A DNA stretch of 37,147 nucleotides from Rubripirellula sp. GTDB taxonomy: Bacteria > Planctomycetota > Planctomycetia > Pirellulales > Pirellulaceae. The notes beneath the pieces are model-generated. The model searched no databases and was not told the DNA's origin. It worked only from the letters and a program-made list of their open reading frames with translations. A program made the translations under genes and the position numbers. Location: positions 1 through 37,147 of the forward strand of contig JAAXJB010000063.1 in assembly GCA_012270065.1 (NCBI GenBank), read 5' to 3'. Each line of letters opens with the position of its first letter. The stretch's first letter is position 1. Below, piece after piece: positions 17,214 through 26,801 of this stretch.

Positions 17214-18260
17214 ATGAATCACCTGACGCAAATCTCTCTGTTGTCGTTCATCTTGTTCGTTCATTTGACGGACGCGCCGTTGACTTTCGCAACTGAGGCA
17301 GACGCGGCCAAACCCCGCCAGACTTCAACCCCCAAAGTGCAAGTGACGACCACCAAGCTTCCGGACTTACCGCTGGAATTGACCAGTTTTGGCGGGGCCG
17401 TCGCTGACGGAACTCTGTTCATCTACGGTGGTCACTCAGGAACGGCTCACTCCTACTCGACCGCCGAACAGTCTGACGAATTCTGGGCATTGGATCTGAA
17501 CGCCGCGAAACAATGGAAACAATTGCCTTCGGGGCCCCGACTTCAGGGTCTGGTGATGTTGCCGTACAAGAAATCAGTGGTCCGTATCGGTGGCTTCACA
17601 GCTCGCAATGCGGAGGGTGAAGAACACGACTTGCACTCACAGAGAACAGTTAGCCGGTATGACGCGATGAACGAACGTTGGATCGATCTGGCGCCGATGC
17701 CGGAACCACGTTCCTCATTGAGCGCCGCTATCATGGGTGATCACATTTTTGTCATCGGTGGTTGGGCGCTCAAGGGCGAAGCAACAACTTGGCATGGTAC
17801 AGCCTGGAAATTGGATCTCAAAGATCCAAACGCAACTTGGCAACCGATCGCAAAGCCACCCTTCAAACGGCGTGCTTTATTCTCAGCCGTCCACGATGGC
17901 AAAATTCATGTGATCGGTGGAATGAAATCTGACGGCGGACCCACAACTCGAACCGATGTCTATGACCCAGCAACCGACCAATGGTCGCAAGGTCCCAGTC
18001 TCAAGGGCAAGCCGCTCACCGGCTTTGGCGCTGCTGCCCAAAGCATGTCAGGCCAACTTTACGTCAGCACCATCGATGGTAACGTGCAAAGATTGAGTGA
18101 TGACGGAAAGACCTGGGAGATTGTTGCTGATTACGAACCAGCACGATTCTTCCATGTGATGGTGCCATGGACGAACGACAAGATGCTGCTGGTTGGCGGT
18201 GCCAACATGTCGGTTGGAAAATTCACTGAAATCGATTCCGTGGAAATTGTCGCTGACTGA
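17214..18260 (+). CDS. secreted Kelch-repeat beta-propeller protein
   Basis: 348 residues with a leader (MNHLTQISLLSFILFVHLTD..., cut near TFATEA). Kelch units are visible: TSFGGAVADGTLFIYGGHSG, VMLPYKKSVVRIGGF, SSLSAAIMGDHIFVIGGW, ALFSAVHDGKIHVIGGMKSD, TGFGAAAQSMSGQLYV and a final MLLVGGANM, consistent with a six-bladed propeller. Members resemble N-acetylneuraminate epimerase NanM, but no sialic-acid genes are nearby, so the function is open. A terminator-like hairpin follows. Confidence 0.85.
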   Translation: MNHLTQISLLSFILFVHLTDAPLTFATEADAAKPRQTSTPKVQVTTTKLPDLPLELTSFGGAVADGTLFIYGGHSGTAHSYSTAEQSDEFWALDLNAAKQWKQLPSGPRLQGLVMLPYKKSVVRIGGFTARNAEGEEHDLHSQRTVSRYDAMNERWIDLAPMPEPRSSLSAAIMGDHIFVIGGWALKGEATTWHGTAWKLDLKDPNATWQPIAKPPFKRRALFSAVHDGKIHVIGGMKSDGGPTTRTDVYDPATDQWSQGPSLKGKPLTGFGAAAQSMSGQLYVSTIDGNVQRLSDDGKTWEIVADYEPARFFHVMVPWTNDKMLLVGGANMSVGKFTEIDSVEIVAD

Positions 18261-18266
18261 AAACCG

Positions 18267-18296
18267 GGTGCCCCCAGAAAGTTCGGGACCGTTTTT
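18267..18296 (+). terminator. terminator after the Kelch gene
   Basis: GGT(G)CCC pairs with GGGACC (6 bp, one bulged base) and is followed at once by GTTTTT. It starts seven bases after the stop codon. Confidence 0.55.
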
Positions 18297-18311
18297 CCAG
18301 CCGCCAAACAG

Positions 18312-18869
18312 CTAGGACATCAACAAAGTGCTGTCGTCACGACTCAAGTTCAACATGTTCGTGATCACCTGAAGGCGTTTCAGCGCCGGGCGGCAAGCTG
18401 GCAGATGCTCGCTCCGCAGAACACAGGCCAGGCTTTCAAGAAACAGAATACTGGTACCGGACAATCTGATTTTCTTTGCCCATTGCAGTGACTGCCCAGG
18501 TTGATGGTCCGCTTCAAGCTGCAGTTCAGCAACCGTCAGCAAACTGCTTGGCGAGTAATAGCGACTACCGGTCAACGGGCCATTTCGAAATTCGCAACCC
18601 GAATCCGCAGTATCAGTCTCAATGACTTCGTGGATCGATAAAATGCCAGCCCGAAACTCTGATTCCGTTTCATAAACTGCCAGAACGATCGATCCTGCCG
18701 GTGGTAATTTCTGCGTCGCTTTCTGGTCGCTTTGATCTCCCACTGTCTCTCGGCTTTTGAAAGACATGTATCTCTGATGCAATGCTGAGGCTGATGACTG
18801 AGAAAAAGCGGGCTCTCCGGGCGACCCATCAATGGAGTCACTGGCTTGGTCCCGCGATTGGCCATTCAT
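18312..18869 (-). CDS. hypothetical protein
   Basis: 185 residues, no family recognised. The first 55 residues are polar and probably disordered (Ser, Gln and Asp rich). From about 57 there is a more regular part: PAGSIVLAVYETESEFRAGI looks like a beta-rich stretch, then helical segments to the end. No leader and no membrane segment, so probably cytoplasmic. It lies downstream of rsmE on the same strand with a 176-base gap, so it may or may not share its transcript. It is convergent with the Kelch gene. Confidence 0.6.
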   Translation of the reverse strand: MNGQSRDQASDSIDGSPGEPAFSQSSASALHQRYMSFKSRETVGDQSDQKATQKLPPAGSIVLAVYETESEFRAGILSIHEVIETDTADSGCEFRNGPLTGSRYYSPSSLLTVAELQLEADHQPGQSLQWAKKIRLSGTSILFLESLACVLRSEHLPACRPALKRLQVITNMLNLSRDDSTLLMS

Positions 18870-19045
18870 AGACTGGTCCTTGTACGAGGCTGTGATTTGG
18901 TGTCATCCGGCAGAGACAACTCCTCACTTTGCCCTCCGCGTACATCGCTCCAAGACACCGCAGAAGAATCTGGCTTGTTGCGGATGAACGCAAGATGCCC
19001 TTGGAGAGTGAATTTGTGTGATTCAGCTATCAGACGACAAGCTGG

Positions 19046-19741
19046 TCAGGTCGCCAAAATTGCAGCCAACACTGTGGCTGCAGTTTCAATTCGATAGATG
19101 CGTGGACCAAGATCGATCGATGTGAACCCGTTTGACATTGCCAAATTCACCTCGTCATCGGTCCAACCACCCTCAGGGCCGATTGCAATATGAAAAATAC
19201 CTGACTTTGCGATGTCCCCAATCGGCTTGCCATTCACAGGATGTGCGATCCAGCGATCATTCTGATCACAGGCTTGGAAAAAAGCATCTGCACGAATCGG
19301 CTCATTCAAGTCCAACAACCGATTACGCCCCGACTGTTTGCAGGCCTCGATCACGCCACGCCTGAGTTTTGCAAGCATTGAATCCGTTGGGGGACGTTGT
19401 GTCCGGTGAGCGACCAGGGGAGTCAAAGAGCACACGCCTAGTTCTGTCAAACGTTCTATTAACTCTCTCGAACGGTCGGGTTTAGGCAGAGCGATCGCAA
19501 GATGAATCTCTCGCTTCGGCTCTCGATTGACCGCTCGGACTGCATCAACCTGGCAGTGACATTCTTTGCGGCTCACCTGCACAAAGGTTGCGGCGGCCTC
19601 ATTACCCGCGCCATCGAACACGATAAGTTGATCGCCAGCCTGCACTCTCATGACCCGACTGGCGTGCTGCGCTTCAGCCTCAGGCAAGGCGACCAAACCG
19701 CCCGCAACAGGCAAATCAGGGACAAAGTATCGTCGTGTCAT
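19046..19741 (-). CDS. rsmE: 16S rRNA (uracil1498-N3)-methyltransferase
   Basis: 231 residues, usual length. The N-terminal PUA-like part (MTRRYFVPDL, EAQHASRVMRVQAGDQLIVF) is followed by a SPOUT methyltransferase domain with ALPKPDRSRELIERLTELGV, the SAM-knot motifs IAIGPEGGWTDDEV and LGPRIYRIETA (usual form LGxRILRTETA). It methylates N3 of U1498 in 16S rRNA in the assembled 30S subunit. Cytoplasmic. Starts divergently from the ExeA-like gene, 155 bases away. Confidence 0.92.
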   Translation of the reverse strand: MTRRYFVPDLPVAGGLVALPEAEAQHASRVMRVQAGDQLIVFDGAGNEAAATFVQVSRKECHCQVDAVRAVNREPKREIHLAIALPKPDRSRELIERLTELGVCSLTPLVAHRTQRPPTDSMLAKLRRGVIEACKQSGRNRLLDLNEPIRADAFFQACDQNDRWIAHPVNGKPIGDIAKSGIFHIAIGPEGGWTDDEVNLAMSNGFTSIDLGPRIYRIETAATVLAAILAT

Positions 19742-19896
19742 CGTTCATAGCCCCGGAATCAGGCAATTTTGATCATCACCTCGACTGAGGCATTCTCAAG
19801 AAGATACTACACGTTAGCCGATCTAAAAGAGGTTCGGAGAGGCGAACCAGAGGATTCGCCGCAAGGTATCTACCATCCCTTCACACAAGAACTGCA

Positions 19897-20742
19897 TTGT
19901 CGCCGCTTTCCCCCCAGCCGAATCCTGATTATCTGGATCACTGGTCGTTGAAATATCCTCCGTTTCTTGGCAATCCAGATTTCTTTTTCTCGGGTCAGCC
20001 CCAGCGTGAAACCCTCGCTGCACTTCAGTACTTTGCAGCAAGCAGCTGGAAACTTGCTTTCTTGACCGCAGTCAGCCAGTCAGGAGTCACTCATTTGTTG
20101 GATCATCTTGTTTCGATGAGAGGACTGGGAGACTGTCCGATCGACGTCATTCTGACGCAGGGCAGCAGTGACCATTCGTCGTCTATCCATCAACTTGGTG
20201 CCGCATACAGCGTTGATGGGGATATTGATATTGAAGTGGTCCGCCACAAGATTGATGCAGCGATCCGACAAAGCGACCGGGAAGGAATCCGCACCTTATG
20301 GCTGATTGAAAAGTGCACAGTCAGCAATATGAGCATCGCTTCAGACTTGGCGCGTAAGCACAGGAACTTCTCGGTCGTTGCCACCACCCAGCCTGACGAA
20401 AGAACAGCACTGCAGTTGAGTGCTGGAATGTGTGGCATGCAGATCCAGCTCAATCAGTTCTGCTTGCAGGACACAGCTGATTACGTTGAAACCGCACTGA
20501 GGCACGCGGGTGGAGAGCAACGAATATTCAGTGAACCGTCCACCGCGCGTTTGCATGAGTTGAGCGTTGGCGTGATCGGTGATGCCGCTGTGATTGCCGA
20601 GTCGGCACTGACGGCGGCTGCCTGCCGAAGCTTACCAATGATCACACCTGACATCATCGATCTCGTCTATGAAATTCATCGGCAGTGGCGTTCGGGCCGA
20701 CATGGGTACCACAGAGAATCACTTGCGAGCATGTCGGCATAG
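19897..20742 (+). CDS. ExeA/GspA-like AAA protein with a degenerate nucleotide site
   Basis: 281 residues. The opening DHWSLKYPPFLGNPDFFFSG plus RETLAALQYF is the typical N-terminus of ExeA-type ATPases of secretion systems. The P-loop, however, reads TAVSQSGVTHLL (about 57-68) where GxxxxGKT is expected: the Lys is Val and the first Gly is Ala. The Walker B region LWLIEKC (134-140) has Glu-Lys in place of Asp-Glu. The sensor region (VVATTQPDER) and the C-terminal helical lid remain. No ATG fits; the first usable start is TTG at 19897, and the frame is open back to 19789 without any ATG. It probably does not hydrolyse ATP and may be a structural or regulatory relative. Confidence 0.7.
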   Translation: MSPLSPQPNPDYLDHWSLKYPPFLGNPDFFFSGQPQRETLAALQYFAASSWKLAFLTAVSQSGVTHLLDHLVSMRGLGDCPIDVILTQGSSDHSSSIHQLGAAYSVDGDIDIEVVRHKIDAAIRQSDREGIRTLWLIEKCTVSNMSIASDLARKHRNFSVVATTQPDERTALQLSAGMCGMQIQLNQFCLQDTADYVETALRHAGGEQRIFSEPSTARLHELSVGVIGDAAVIAESALTAAACRSLPMITPDIIDLVYEIHRQWRSGRHGYHRESLASMSA

Positions 20743-20858
20743 AGCTGCAATCGACGGATCATGATATCCACCGATCAAAAGGTATGGATCGCCCCGGAGC
20801 CGGTATTCGGATTAGTAGCAGACCAAAGACAGTGCGATTTCAACCACTTGCATATTTC

Positions 20859-21629
20859 TCATTTTCCGGATGCATCACAAATTGGGCAGCACTGCCGCCG
20901 ACTGACATTCATTGTCTGAAAAGTCATCCGGCGCAAATCCATCCTCAGCAGGCGCCCGGTCAAGGGATCGCCCAAGCCAGCGAGCACTTTGACCGCTTCC
21001 ACAGCCCCCATGCAGGCAACGGTTCCTGAAACGGCACCGAGCACGGGAAACTGTCGTTTCCAGGTAGGCGGATCTTCTGGAAAGATGCATTGCAAACAAG
21101 GGGACTGCCCTGGAATTACCGTCGTGATATGAGCTTCCATTTCATACATGGCACATTCGACCAACGGTTTTTTCTGCAGGATCGCCTGCCGGTTCATGGC
21201 AAAACGCTCTGGAAACAGCGGCGCACAATCGACGATCAAATCACATTGCTGGACAAGGTCTGCTGCATTGTCTTCACTTACATTCTCGGCAACTGCGACA
21301 ATTTCGAGCCTTGGGTTGAGATCCAGCAAGCGACGCCTGATCGACTCGATCCGAGGCTTGCCAATCCAGTCATGGGTCATCAGCAACTGGCGATTCAAAT
21401 CACTGGGTTTGACATTACCGGCATGAGCCAACACAAGCTTGCCGATACCTGCGGCAGCCAACTCGTAGGCAACAACACTTCCGACTCCACCAACCCGGGA
21501 AACCATGACTGAGGCATCTTTTAAACGCTGCTGACCTTCCTCTCCCAGATCCGGGATCCACATTTGCCATTCATAGACGTCCTTTTCTTCAGCCGTCAAT
21601 GGATGACGGGGAACACTCGGTTCAGTCAT
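20859..21629 (-). CDS. ThiF/MoeB/HesA-family E1-like protein with altered active site
   Basis: 256 residues from the ATG at 21629 (the frame is open to 21692). Family features: LGEEGQQRLKDASVMVSRVG and GVGSVV nucleotide loop (about 29-53), PSDLNRQ with the phosphate-contacting Arg80, GKPRIE with Lys91, and two zinc Cys pairs, CLQC (178-181) and CCPIC (247-251). Several adenylation residues differ: the N-terminal RYxRQ is VYEWQ, the LxDxDxV motif is LAHAGNV, and the DCTDN motif is DCAPL, losing the metal-binding Asp. E1 proteins of this family adenylate the C-terminus of ThiS/MoaD-like proteins; here activity is doubtful. It lies 69 bases after a 61-residue ORF that follows the DUF1501 gene. 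Confidence 0.78.
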   Translation of the reverse strand: MTEPSVPRHPLTAEEKDVYEWQMWIPDLGEEGQQRLKDASVMVSRVGGVGSVVAYELAAAGIGKLVLAHAGNVKPSDLNRQLLMTHDWIGKPRIESIRRRLLDLNPRLEIVAVAENVSEDNAADLVQQCDLIVDCAPLFPERFAMNRQAILQKKPLVECAMYEMEAHITTVIPGQSPCLQCIFPEDPPTWKRQFPVLGAVSGTVACMGAVEAVKVLAGLGDPLTGRLLRMDLRRMTFQTMNVSRRQCCPICDASGK

Positions 21630-21698
21630 ATCTGGTTTTTCCAATTCTGTTTTGGCAAGTCCGCCAGACTGGGTTACTGACCAGGCTTGCACCTGCTG

Positions 21699-21884
21699 TC
21701 AAACCGCGTGGGAGTACTCGCGGTTATCATCGGTCACGAACGCACACTGGTCGACCCTCGAATTCTCGTTGCTGATGCCCAAGTTTGACAGTTCACGTAC
21801 CAATGCAACAGAGCCTGAACTACCTTCACCGAATAACAGTGCCCGAAAAACGTGGCCAAACAGGGACACTCGAACGAACGGCAT
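21699..21884 (-). CDS. small conserved-looking hypothetical protein between DUF1501 and ThiF-like genes
   Basis: 61 residues, starting at an ATG only four bases after the DUF1501 stop codon. It reads MPFVRVSLFGHVFRALLFGE, then a Gly/Ser turn, VALVRELSNLGI and VDQCAFVTDDN, with alternating hydrophobic residues like a small beta/alpha fold. It lacks the C-terminal Gly-Gly expected of ThiS or MoaD. Tight spacing on the same strand supports translation; the family is not recognised. Confidence 0.48.
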   Translation of the reverse strand: MPFVRVSLFGHVFRALLFGEGSSGSVALVRELSNLGISNENSRVDQCAFVTDDNREYSHAV

Positions 21885-21888
21885 TTTA

Positions 21889-23331
21889 TCAGGCAAAAAT
21901 ATCATCAGCGACCTGCCCAGCTACGTCCGTCAGGCGAAAGTCACGTCCGGCGTAGCGATATGTAAGCCGTTGATGATCAAGCCCCATCAGATGCAAGATT
22001 GTGGCGTGCAGATCATGGACATGCATCTTGTTCTCAGCCGCATAATAACCGTAGTCGTCCGTGGCACCATACGCATAGCCACCCTTCACGCCGCCACCCG
22101 CCATCCACATGGAGAACCCATGCGGGTTATGGTCTCGCCCGTTGTTTCCCTGTGCGGTTGGCGTTCGTCCGAATTCACCTCCCCAGATCACCAACGTATC
22201 TTCGAGAAGCCCTCTGCATTTGAGATCCTGCAGCAAACCGGAAATCGGCTTATCGACCTCTGATGCATTTTTTGTATGTCCGGCATAAAGATTGCCGTGC
22301 TGATCCCACTGCACTTCGCTGTCGCTGTGTGTGACCTGCACGAACCGAACACCATTTTCAATGAACCGCCGCGCCATCAGGCACTGTCGCCCAAAATCTT
22401 CCGTGACTGGGTCGTCAATGCCGTACATCCGCTGGGTAGCAGAAGTTTCTCGCGTAAGATCCTGAAGTTCGGGCATGGATGCCTGCATTCGATAGGCAAG
22501 TTCGAAGGAGTTCAGCCTTCCTTCCAAGGCATCATTTGACCCGACTCGATCCAGATGATCCTGATTCATGGATCGGATCAAATCGAGTTGCCGTCGTTGA
22601 CTGAGGCTGTCAATCCGTGGATTACGAATGTGTTTTACACCGACTGATCTGGCATTGAGAGACGCGTTGCCGATCGGTGTGCCCTGACAGTGCGCTGGCA
22701 GAAAAGCGGCTCCCCAATTGTTCACACCACCATGAGCCAGCGTAGGACAAATGGTGATGAACGCCGGTAGATTTTCATTTTCCGTACCCAGCCCATAAGT
22801 CAACCAGGATCCGAGACTGGGTCGCACGAACTGATCACTGCCGGTATGCAACTTCAGCAAAGCACCGCCGTGTGCCGGGTTCGTACCGTGGACTGAACGT
22901 AAAATGCACAAGTCATCGACGTGTTTCGCGACATTCGGAAACAGTTCACTCACGGGCAACCCGCTCTGTCCGTGACGCTTGAAACGCCAAGGCGATCGCA
23001 GCAGATTGCCCTGTTTTGCGAAAGTTACCCTCGGCAAATCAAATGGCAGCGGTTTGCCATGGTCCCGATCCAGCAAGGGCTTGGGATCAAAGGTATCAAC
23101 ATGCGAAGGGCCTCCTTTCATGAACAGGAAAATGACCCGTTTGGCGCGAGCTGGGAAATGAGTGGGTTTGGGAGCCAACGGCCCCGTTGATTTGACTCCC
23201 TGTCCAGCCTCGGCGCCACTTGCTGACGCAGCCGAAGTGCGGTGAAGCAGATCAAGAAAGGCAAGGTTGCCGAAACCAACGGCAGAGTTACGGAGCACAC
23301 TTCGCCGGGATTGCAAAAACTGATTCATCAT
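21889..23331 (-). CDS. DUF1501 protein with Tat leader (sulfatase/alkaline-phosphatase-fold relative)
   Basis: About 480 residues from the ATG at 23331, chosen because it lies four bases after the stop of the PSD1 gene and an AAGG-type ribosome site precedes it; the frame extends upstream into that gene. A Tat leader [20 protein letters not shown] is clear. Family blocks: [20 protein letters not shown] (about 61-80), [71 protein letters not shown], and a C-terminal [17 protein letters not shown] with [12 protein letters not shown]. Planctomycete DUF1501 genes nearly always sit beside a PSD1 gene; the function is not established but is probably periplasmic. Complete, normal length. Confidence 0.9.
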   Translation of the reverse strand: MMNQFLQSRRSVLRNSAVGFGNLAFLDLLHRTSAASASGAEAGQGVKSTGPLAPKPTHFPARAKRVIFLFMKGGPSHVDTFDPKPLLDRDHGKPLPFDLPRVTFAKQGNLLRSPWRFKRHGQSGLPVSELFPNVAKHVDDLCILRSVHGTNPAHGGALLKLHTGSDQFVRPSLGSWLTYGLGTENENLPAFITICPTLAHGGVNNWGAAFLPAHCQGTPIGNASLNARSVGVKHIRNPRIDSLSQRRQLDLIRSMNQDHLDRVGSNDALEGRLNSFELAYRMQASMPELQDLTRETSATQRMYGIDDPVTEDFGRQCLMARRFIENGVRFVQVTHSDSEVQWDQHGNLYAGHTKNASEVDKPISGLLQDLKCRGLLEDTLVIWGGEFGRTPTAQGNNGRDHNPHGFSMWMAGGGVKGGYAYGATDDYGYYAAENKMHVHDLHATILHLMGLDHQRLTYRYAGRDFRLTDVAGQVADDIFA

Positions 23332-23335
23332 GCTC

Positions 23336-26300
23336 TTACCTTGGGTACATGAATTCATTACTGGCAAAGAGGCTTTGACAAAACAACAACCAACCCCTGC
23401 TTCGACAGTTTTCGTCAGCAACACCGTTCTTGATGGCAGCGTCTGCCATCACCTGTTCCACAAAATCCAGCGCTCTACGTGATTCGTGTACATACCGGTG
23501 TACCCCCAAAACTAAATAAAAACCAATTTCGATTCGCCCCAAGTCCCTGGAAGACGTTTCGAGAATGCTCTGGGCAAGAGCATCTGCTGAATCAATCACA
23601 AGATCCGAATTCATCAACAGAAGTGCCTGGGGAGCCACCACTGTCTCACTGCGATTACCCGTCGGCATCGTTGGGTCGGGAAAATCGAACTGCTCAAACA
23701 TGGTGTAAAGGTTGTTCCGAATGACTGGCAAATAGACAGCACGTCGCAAACTGTCATACCGGGTATGATCCACCGAAGTATGATTGAAAACAAACTGACG
23801 GTTCCGCAACGGTACTGTTTTACCTGACATCTTTGCATCCAGACGTCCGGAAACAGCAAGAATCGAATCCCTGATCTGCTCCGGTTCAAGTCGCTGGATG
23901 CGATATTTCCACAAGAGCCGGTTGTCAGGGTCTACCTTCAAGCCAAGTGTTTCGTCTGCGGAAAGCGAAGACATCTGGTAGGTGTTTGAGCTGAGAATCA
24001 GCCGATTGAGACTCTTTGTCGACCAACCTGATTCCATGAACCAATGCGTCAACCAATCAAGCAATTCCGGATGTGAGGGCCGGTCTCCGAGAACGCCAAA
24101 ATTCTCCGTCGTTCGAACAAGCCCCTCTCCAAAATGCCAACGCCAAACCCGATTCACATAAACCCTTGCCGTGAGCGGATGCCGCGTGCTGGACATCCAA
24201 CGTGCCAGTTCCAGTCTTCCACTTTGGTGTCTTGGGAAGATCGGCCGCACATCCGAACGTCGCATCACTTCCGGAAATTCACGGGCAATTTTTTTACCCA
24301 GATTCAAATGACTCCCACGAATGTGAATGGGCAGATGAGTCAGGATCGCATCATCCGAAACTCCCATCGCGGCCGGAATGTCCCGAGCTCTGGATTCATA
24401 CAATCTGGCAGCTTCCATCCGTCGGTTGTACTCGGCCAACGTTTCCTGATCAAAAGCAAATTCCGGCTTTGGCGGAATGGTCAGAAAACCGGAACGGTCT
24501 TTCAGTGCCGCTTCCACCATTTTCAAATCCGGCAACAGAATCCCACCTGTGCCGGATGCCTGCTCCAATGATTCACCGGCGACCTTGTTTTCAGTCGCCG
24601 CTGCAAAAAGTGGCCGATACAGTTTTTCCACTGCAAGGGCCTTCTGAGCCGGGTCGGTTATCCCTTGCTGCACTTCATGCCAAGGCTTGAAAACTTCGTG
24701 TTCCCTGTTGAATTCAAGATGCCTTCGACAATGATGCAGGATTCGTGGGTGCAAATCATGCTGCTGTGCAATCTCCGTGATTCGCACCAGTGAATCTGAC
24801 AGACCAAAGGCGGTGCATGCCACCAGGTACTCAACTGCCTTGGAAGTTGCTGACTCTCGCAAAGATGTAATCGCCGCATTCTTCCAGTCGCTGGCTTCTT
24901 TTTTCAATCGGGCAATTTCTGCATCGATGGCCTTGAATTCATCCGCGTCTTCATCGGAACCCAGAACATATTCATGCCAATGCTTGATGGCCCCGGTGTT
25001 GGTGTCACCGAAGGTTTTCGTGCTTTTGAAAATAGCAGCCAACGCGTAGTAATCACTTTGCTTGATCGGATCAAATTTATGATCATGGCAGCGCACGCAT
25101 CCAAGACTCATCCCCATGAACGCTTTGCCCGTCGCGTCGATTTGTTCATCGATTGTGTCCATCGTCAGCTTTTCCCGATCAGGCTCAGCCAACACCTTGG
25201 CACCAAGAACAAGAAACCCTGTGGCGATTCTTGTTTCCGCGTTGGCATCCGGCAGCAGATCACCTGCCAACTGCTCCATCAGAAAGCGATTGAAAGCCCG
25301 GTCGTCATTGAAGGCACCGATCACATAGTCGCGGTATCGCCACGCGTTACCAAATGCCAGATTCTCATCCAGACCGTTCGAATCTGCATAGCGTGCAACA
25401 TCCAACCAGTGTCGACCCCAACGTTCACCATACGCCGGTGAATGGAGAAGCCGATCGATCAGTTTTTGCGTCGATCCCGGTGAACCATCTGAAAGAAACC
25501 TGTCCAACTGTTCGGGAGTCGGTGGCACCCCGGTTACGTTCATGTAAAGTCGCCGAGCCAGCATTCCAGCTTCGGCTGGCGGTGCAGGTTGCAATCCACG
25601 CGACATCAGTTTTTGCAGGATGAATGCATCGATCGGATTTTTTACAAAGTCCTGCTCACCCAGGTCAGGAACGGAGGGATTGATGACCGGTTGAAATGAC
25701 CAGAATTTCCTACCGTCCTGAATGCTCATTCCAATCGGCGAAGGTGCCCCTGTTATCTCGAGTCGCGGGTCAGGGGCTCCCATTTCGATCCACTTCACCA
25801 TCACATCGATCTGATCCTGTTTCAGTCTGCCTTGTGGAGGCATCTGGAAATCCTGATTCTCGTAACGAATGGCTTCCACCAACAAACTGGAATCAGGATC
25901 ACCTGGAACAACAGCCGCGCCGGTGTCACCTCCACGCAGCAAACCAGCTCTCGAATTCACATGTAATCCGCCATCGGCACGTTCATCATGACACTCGTAG
26001 CAGTGCTCGACGAAAATCGGCCGCACCTGTTTTTCAAAAAACTCGAGCTGCGTCGCAGACACCGCCTGATTCTCACCACCACCTGCTTCACCCGCGTTCT
26101 GGGAAGTCTTGTCCTGAGAAGTCTTGTCCTGAGAAGTGTCATCCTGGGAAGCAGCAGTCGCAGCTGCGACTTTTTCCTGTGCCACGAGCATTTGAGATGC
26201 CCCTGCCAGAAGCCACCAACACACCAGACAGAAAGCAAACACTATCCATGTGCGCATCGACCGACCGGCGACACCGGTCGTCAACCACCAACGCGGCCGA

Positions 26301-26356
26301 TCGTTGATGTGGAGCGAACTTGAAATATGAGCCATCATGCATCGCATTTTAGTCAT
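23336..26356 (-). CDS. PSCyt1-DUF1549-DUF1553 (PSD1) cytochrome c domain protein
   Basis: Up to 1006 residues. A leader lies at Met34 ([19 protein letters not shown]), so the start may be 26257 rather than the first ATG. A polar stretch with TSQDK repeats follows (about 70-86), then the PSCyt1 haem site CYECH (119-123) with [19 protein letters not shown] and [12 protein letters not shown]1549 follows with [44 protein letters not shown] and a second [12 protein letters not shown] motif. DUF1553 at the C-terminus has [32 protein letters not shown] and a final [14 protein letters not shown]. Such proteins are secreted, probably haem-binding, and paired with DUF1501 genes; the reaction is unknown. 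First gene of the operon with the DUF1501 gene. Confidence 0.92.
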   Translation of the reverse strand: MTKMRCMMAHISSSLHINDRPRWWLTTGVAGRSMRTWIVFAFCLVCWWLLAGASQMLVAQEKVAAATAASQDDTSQDKTSQDKTSQNAGEAGGGENQAVSATQLEFFEKQVRPIFVEHCYECHDERADGGLHVNSRAGLLRGGDTGAAVVPGDPDSSLLVEAIRYENQDFQMPPQGRLKQDQIDVMVKWIEMGAPDPRLEITGAPSPIGMSIQDGRKFWSFQPVINPSVPDLGEQDFVKNPIDAFILQKLMSRGLQPAPPAEAGMLARRLYMNVTGVPPTPEQLDRFLSDGSPGSTQKLIDRLLHSPAYGERWGRHWLDVARYADSNGLDENLAFGNAWRYRDYVIGAFNDDRAFNRFLMEQLAGDLLPDANAETRIATGFLVLGAKVLAEPDREKLTMDTIDEQIDATGKAFMGMSLGCVRCHDHKFDPIKQSDYYALAAIFKSTKTFGDTNTGAIKHWHEYVLGSDEDADEFKAIDAEIARLKKEASDWKNAAITSLRESATSKAVEYLVACTAFGLSDSLVRITEIAQQHDLHPRILHHCRRHLEFNREHEVFKPWHEVQQGITDPAQKALAVEKLYRPLFAAATENKVAGESLEQASGTGGILLPDLKMVEAALKDRSGFLTIPPKPEFAFDQETLAEYNRRMEAARLYESRARDIPAAMGVSDDAILTHLPIHIRGSHLNLGKKIAREFPEVMRRSDVRPIFPRHQSGRLELARWMSSTRHPLTARVYVNRVWRWHFGEGLVRTTENFGVLGDRPSHPELLDWLTHWFMESGWSTKSLNRLILSSNTYQMSSLSADETLGLKVDPDNRLLWKYRIQRLEPEQIRDSILAVSGRLDAKMSGKTVPLRNRQFVFNHTSVDHTRYDSLRRAVYLPVIRNNLYTMFEQFDFPDPTMPTGNRSETVVAPQALLLMNSDLVIDSADALAQSILETSSRDLGRIEIGFYLVLGVHRYVHESRRALDFVEQVMADAAIKNGVADENCRSRGWLLFCQSLFASNEFMYPR
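26102..26146 (-). repeat. tandem 15-bp repeats in the PSD1 gene
   Basis: Three imperfect tandem copies of a 15-bp unit built on GTCTTGTCCTGAGAA (plus strand); two are identical and the third is diverged. They encode TSQDK-type pentapeptides between the leader and the first haem site, which keeps frame and likely forms a flexible linker. Boundaries are approximate. Confidence 0.7.
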
Positions 26357-26801
26357 TCCAGCAAGCCACGTCTTTCTTAACCCGGACGCGGCAACAGAAA
26401 TTCAACGTCACACATGAGGAATGTTCATGACGAGGCCGATTTCGCTGTTCCCGTCTCCAAATCGAGCGGAATGGAGCTACTTTCATTATTCTTCCCGAAC
26501 TCTGAACGCTGACAGCCAGAGTTCCTGGGAGCCGATGCCACTGCAAATGCGTGAAATTCGTAAAGCTGGATAATCGCAAACCGAAGAATCCTAATGAATC
26601 CGGTCGATGCCCGTTGAAGACAACAGTAACAAACAGACTTCGAACGGACTCGACTTTTGAATGCCACAGCAGCATCCCGGACGCTGCTTTAAATTTCGCA
26701 TCAAAACTTACGCTCGGAGCCATCCTTGTCGGCCATCGGGGAAAACTGACAAACCCGCTTCAATCAAATTTCATGAACCGGGTTCAAGGTCGGATCATCG
26801 A
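26357..26801. other. 445-bp gap upstream of the PSD1 operon
   Basis: No supported gene. Short frames on both strands lack leaders, ribosome sites or family motifs. It should hold the promoter of the minus-strand PSD1 operon, but I see no convincing -35/-10 pair. Confidence 0.4.

Noticed and set aside
17214-18260. Kelch protein as N-acetylneuraminate epimerase (NanM)
   Set aside because: Propeller similarity alone does not support this; no sialic-acid uptake or catabolic genes are nearby.
21699-21884. 61-residue ORF as a ThiS/MoaD sulfur carrier
   Set aside because: It lacks the C-terminal Gly-Gly required for adenylation, and its sequence does not show the ThiS or MoaD core pattern.
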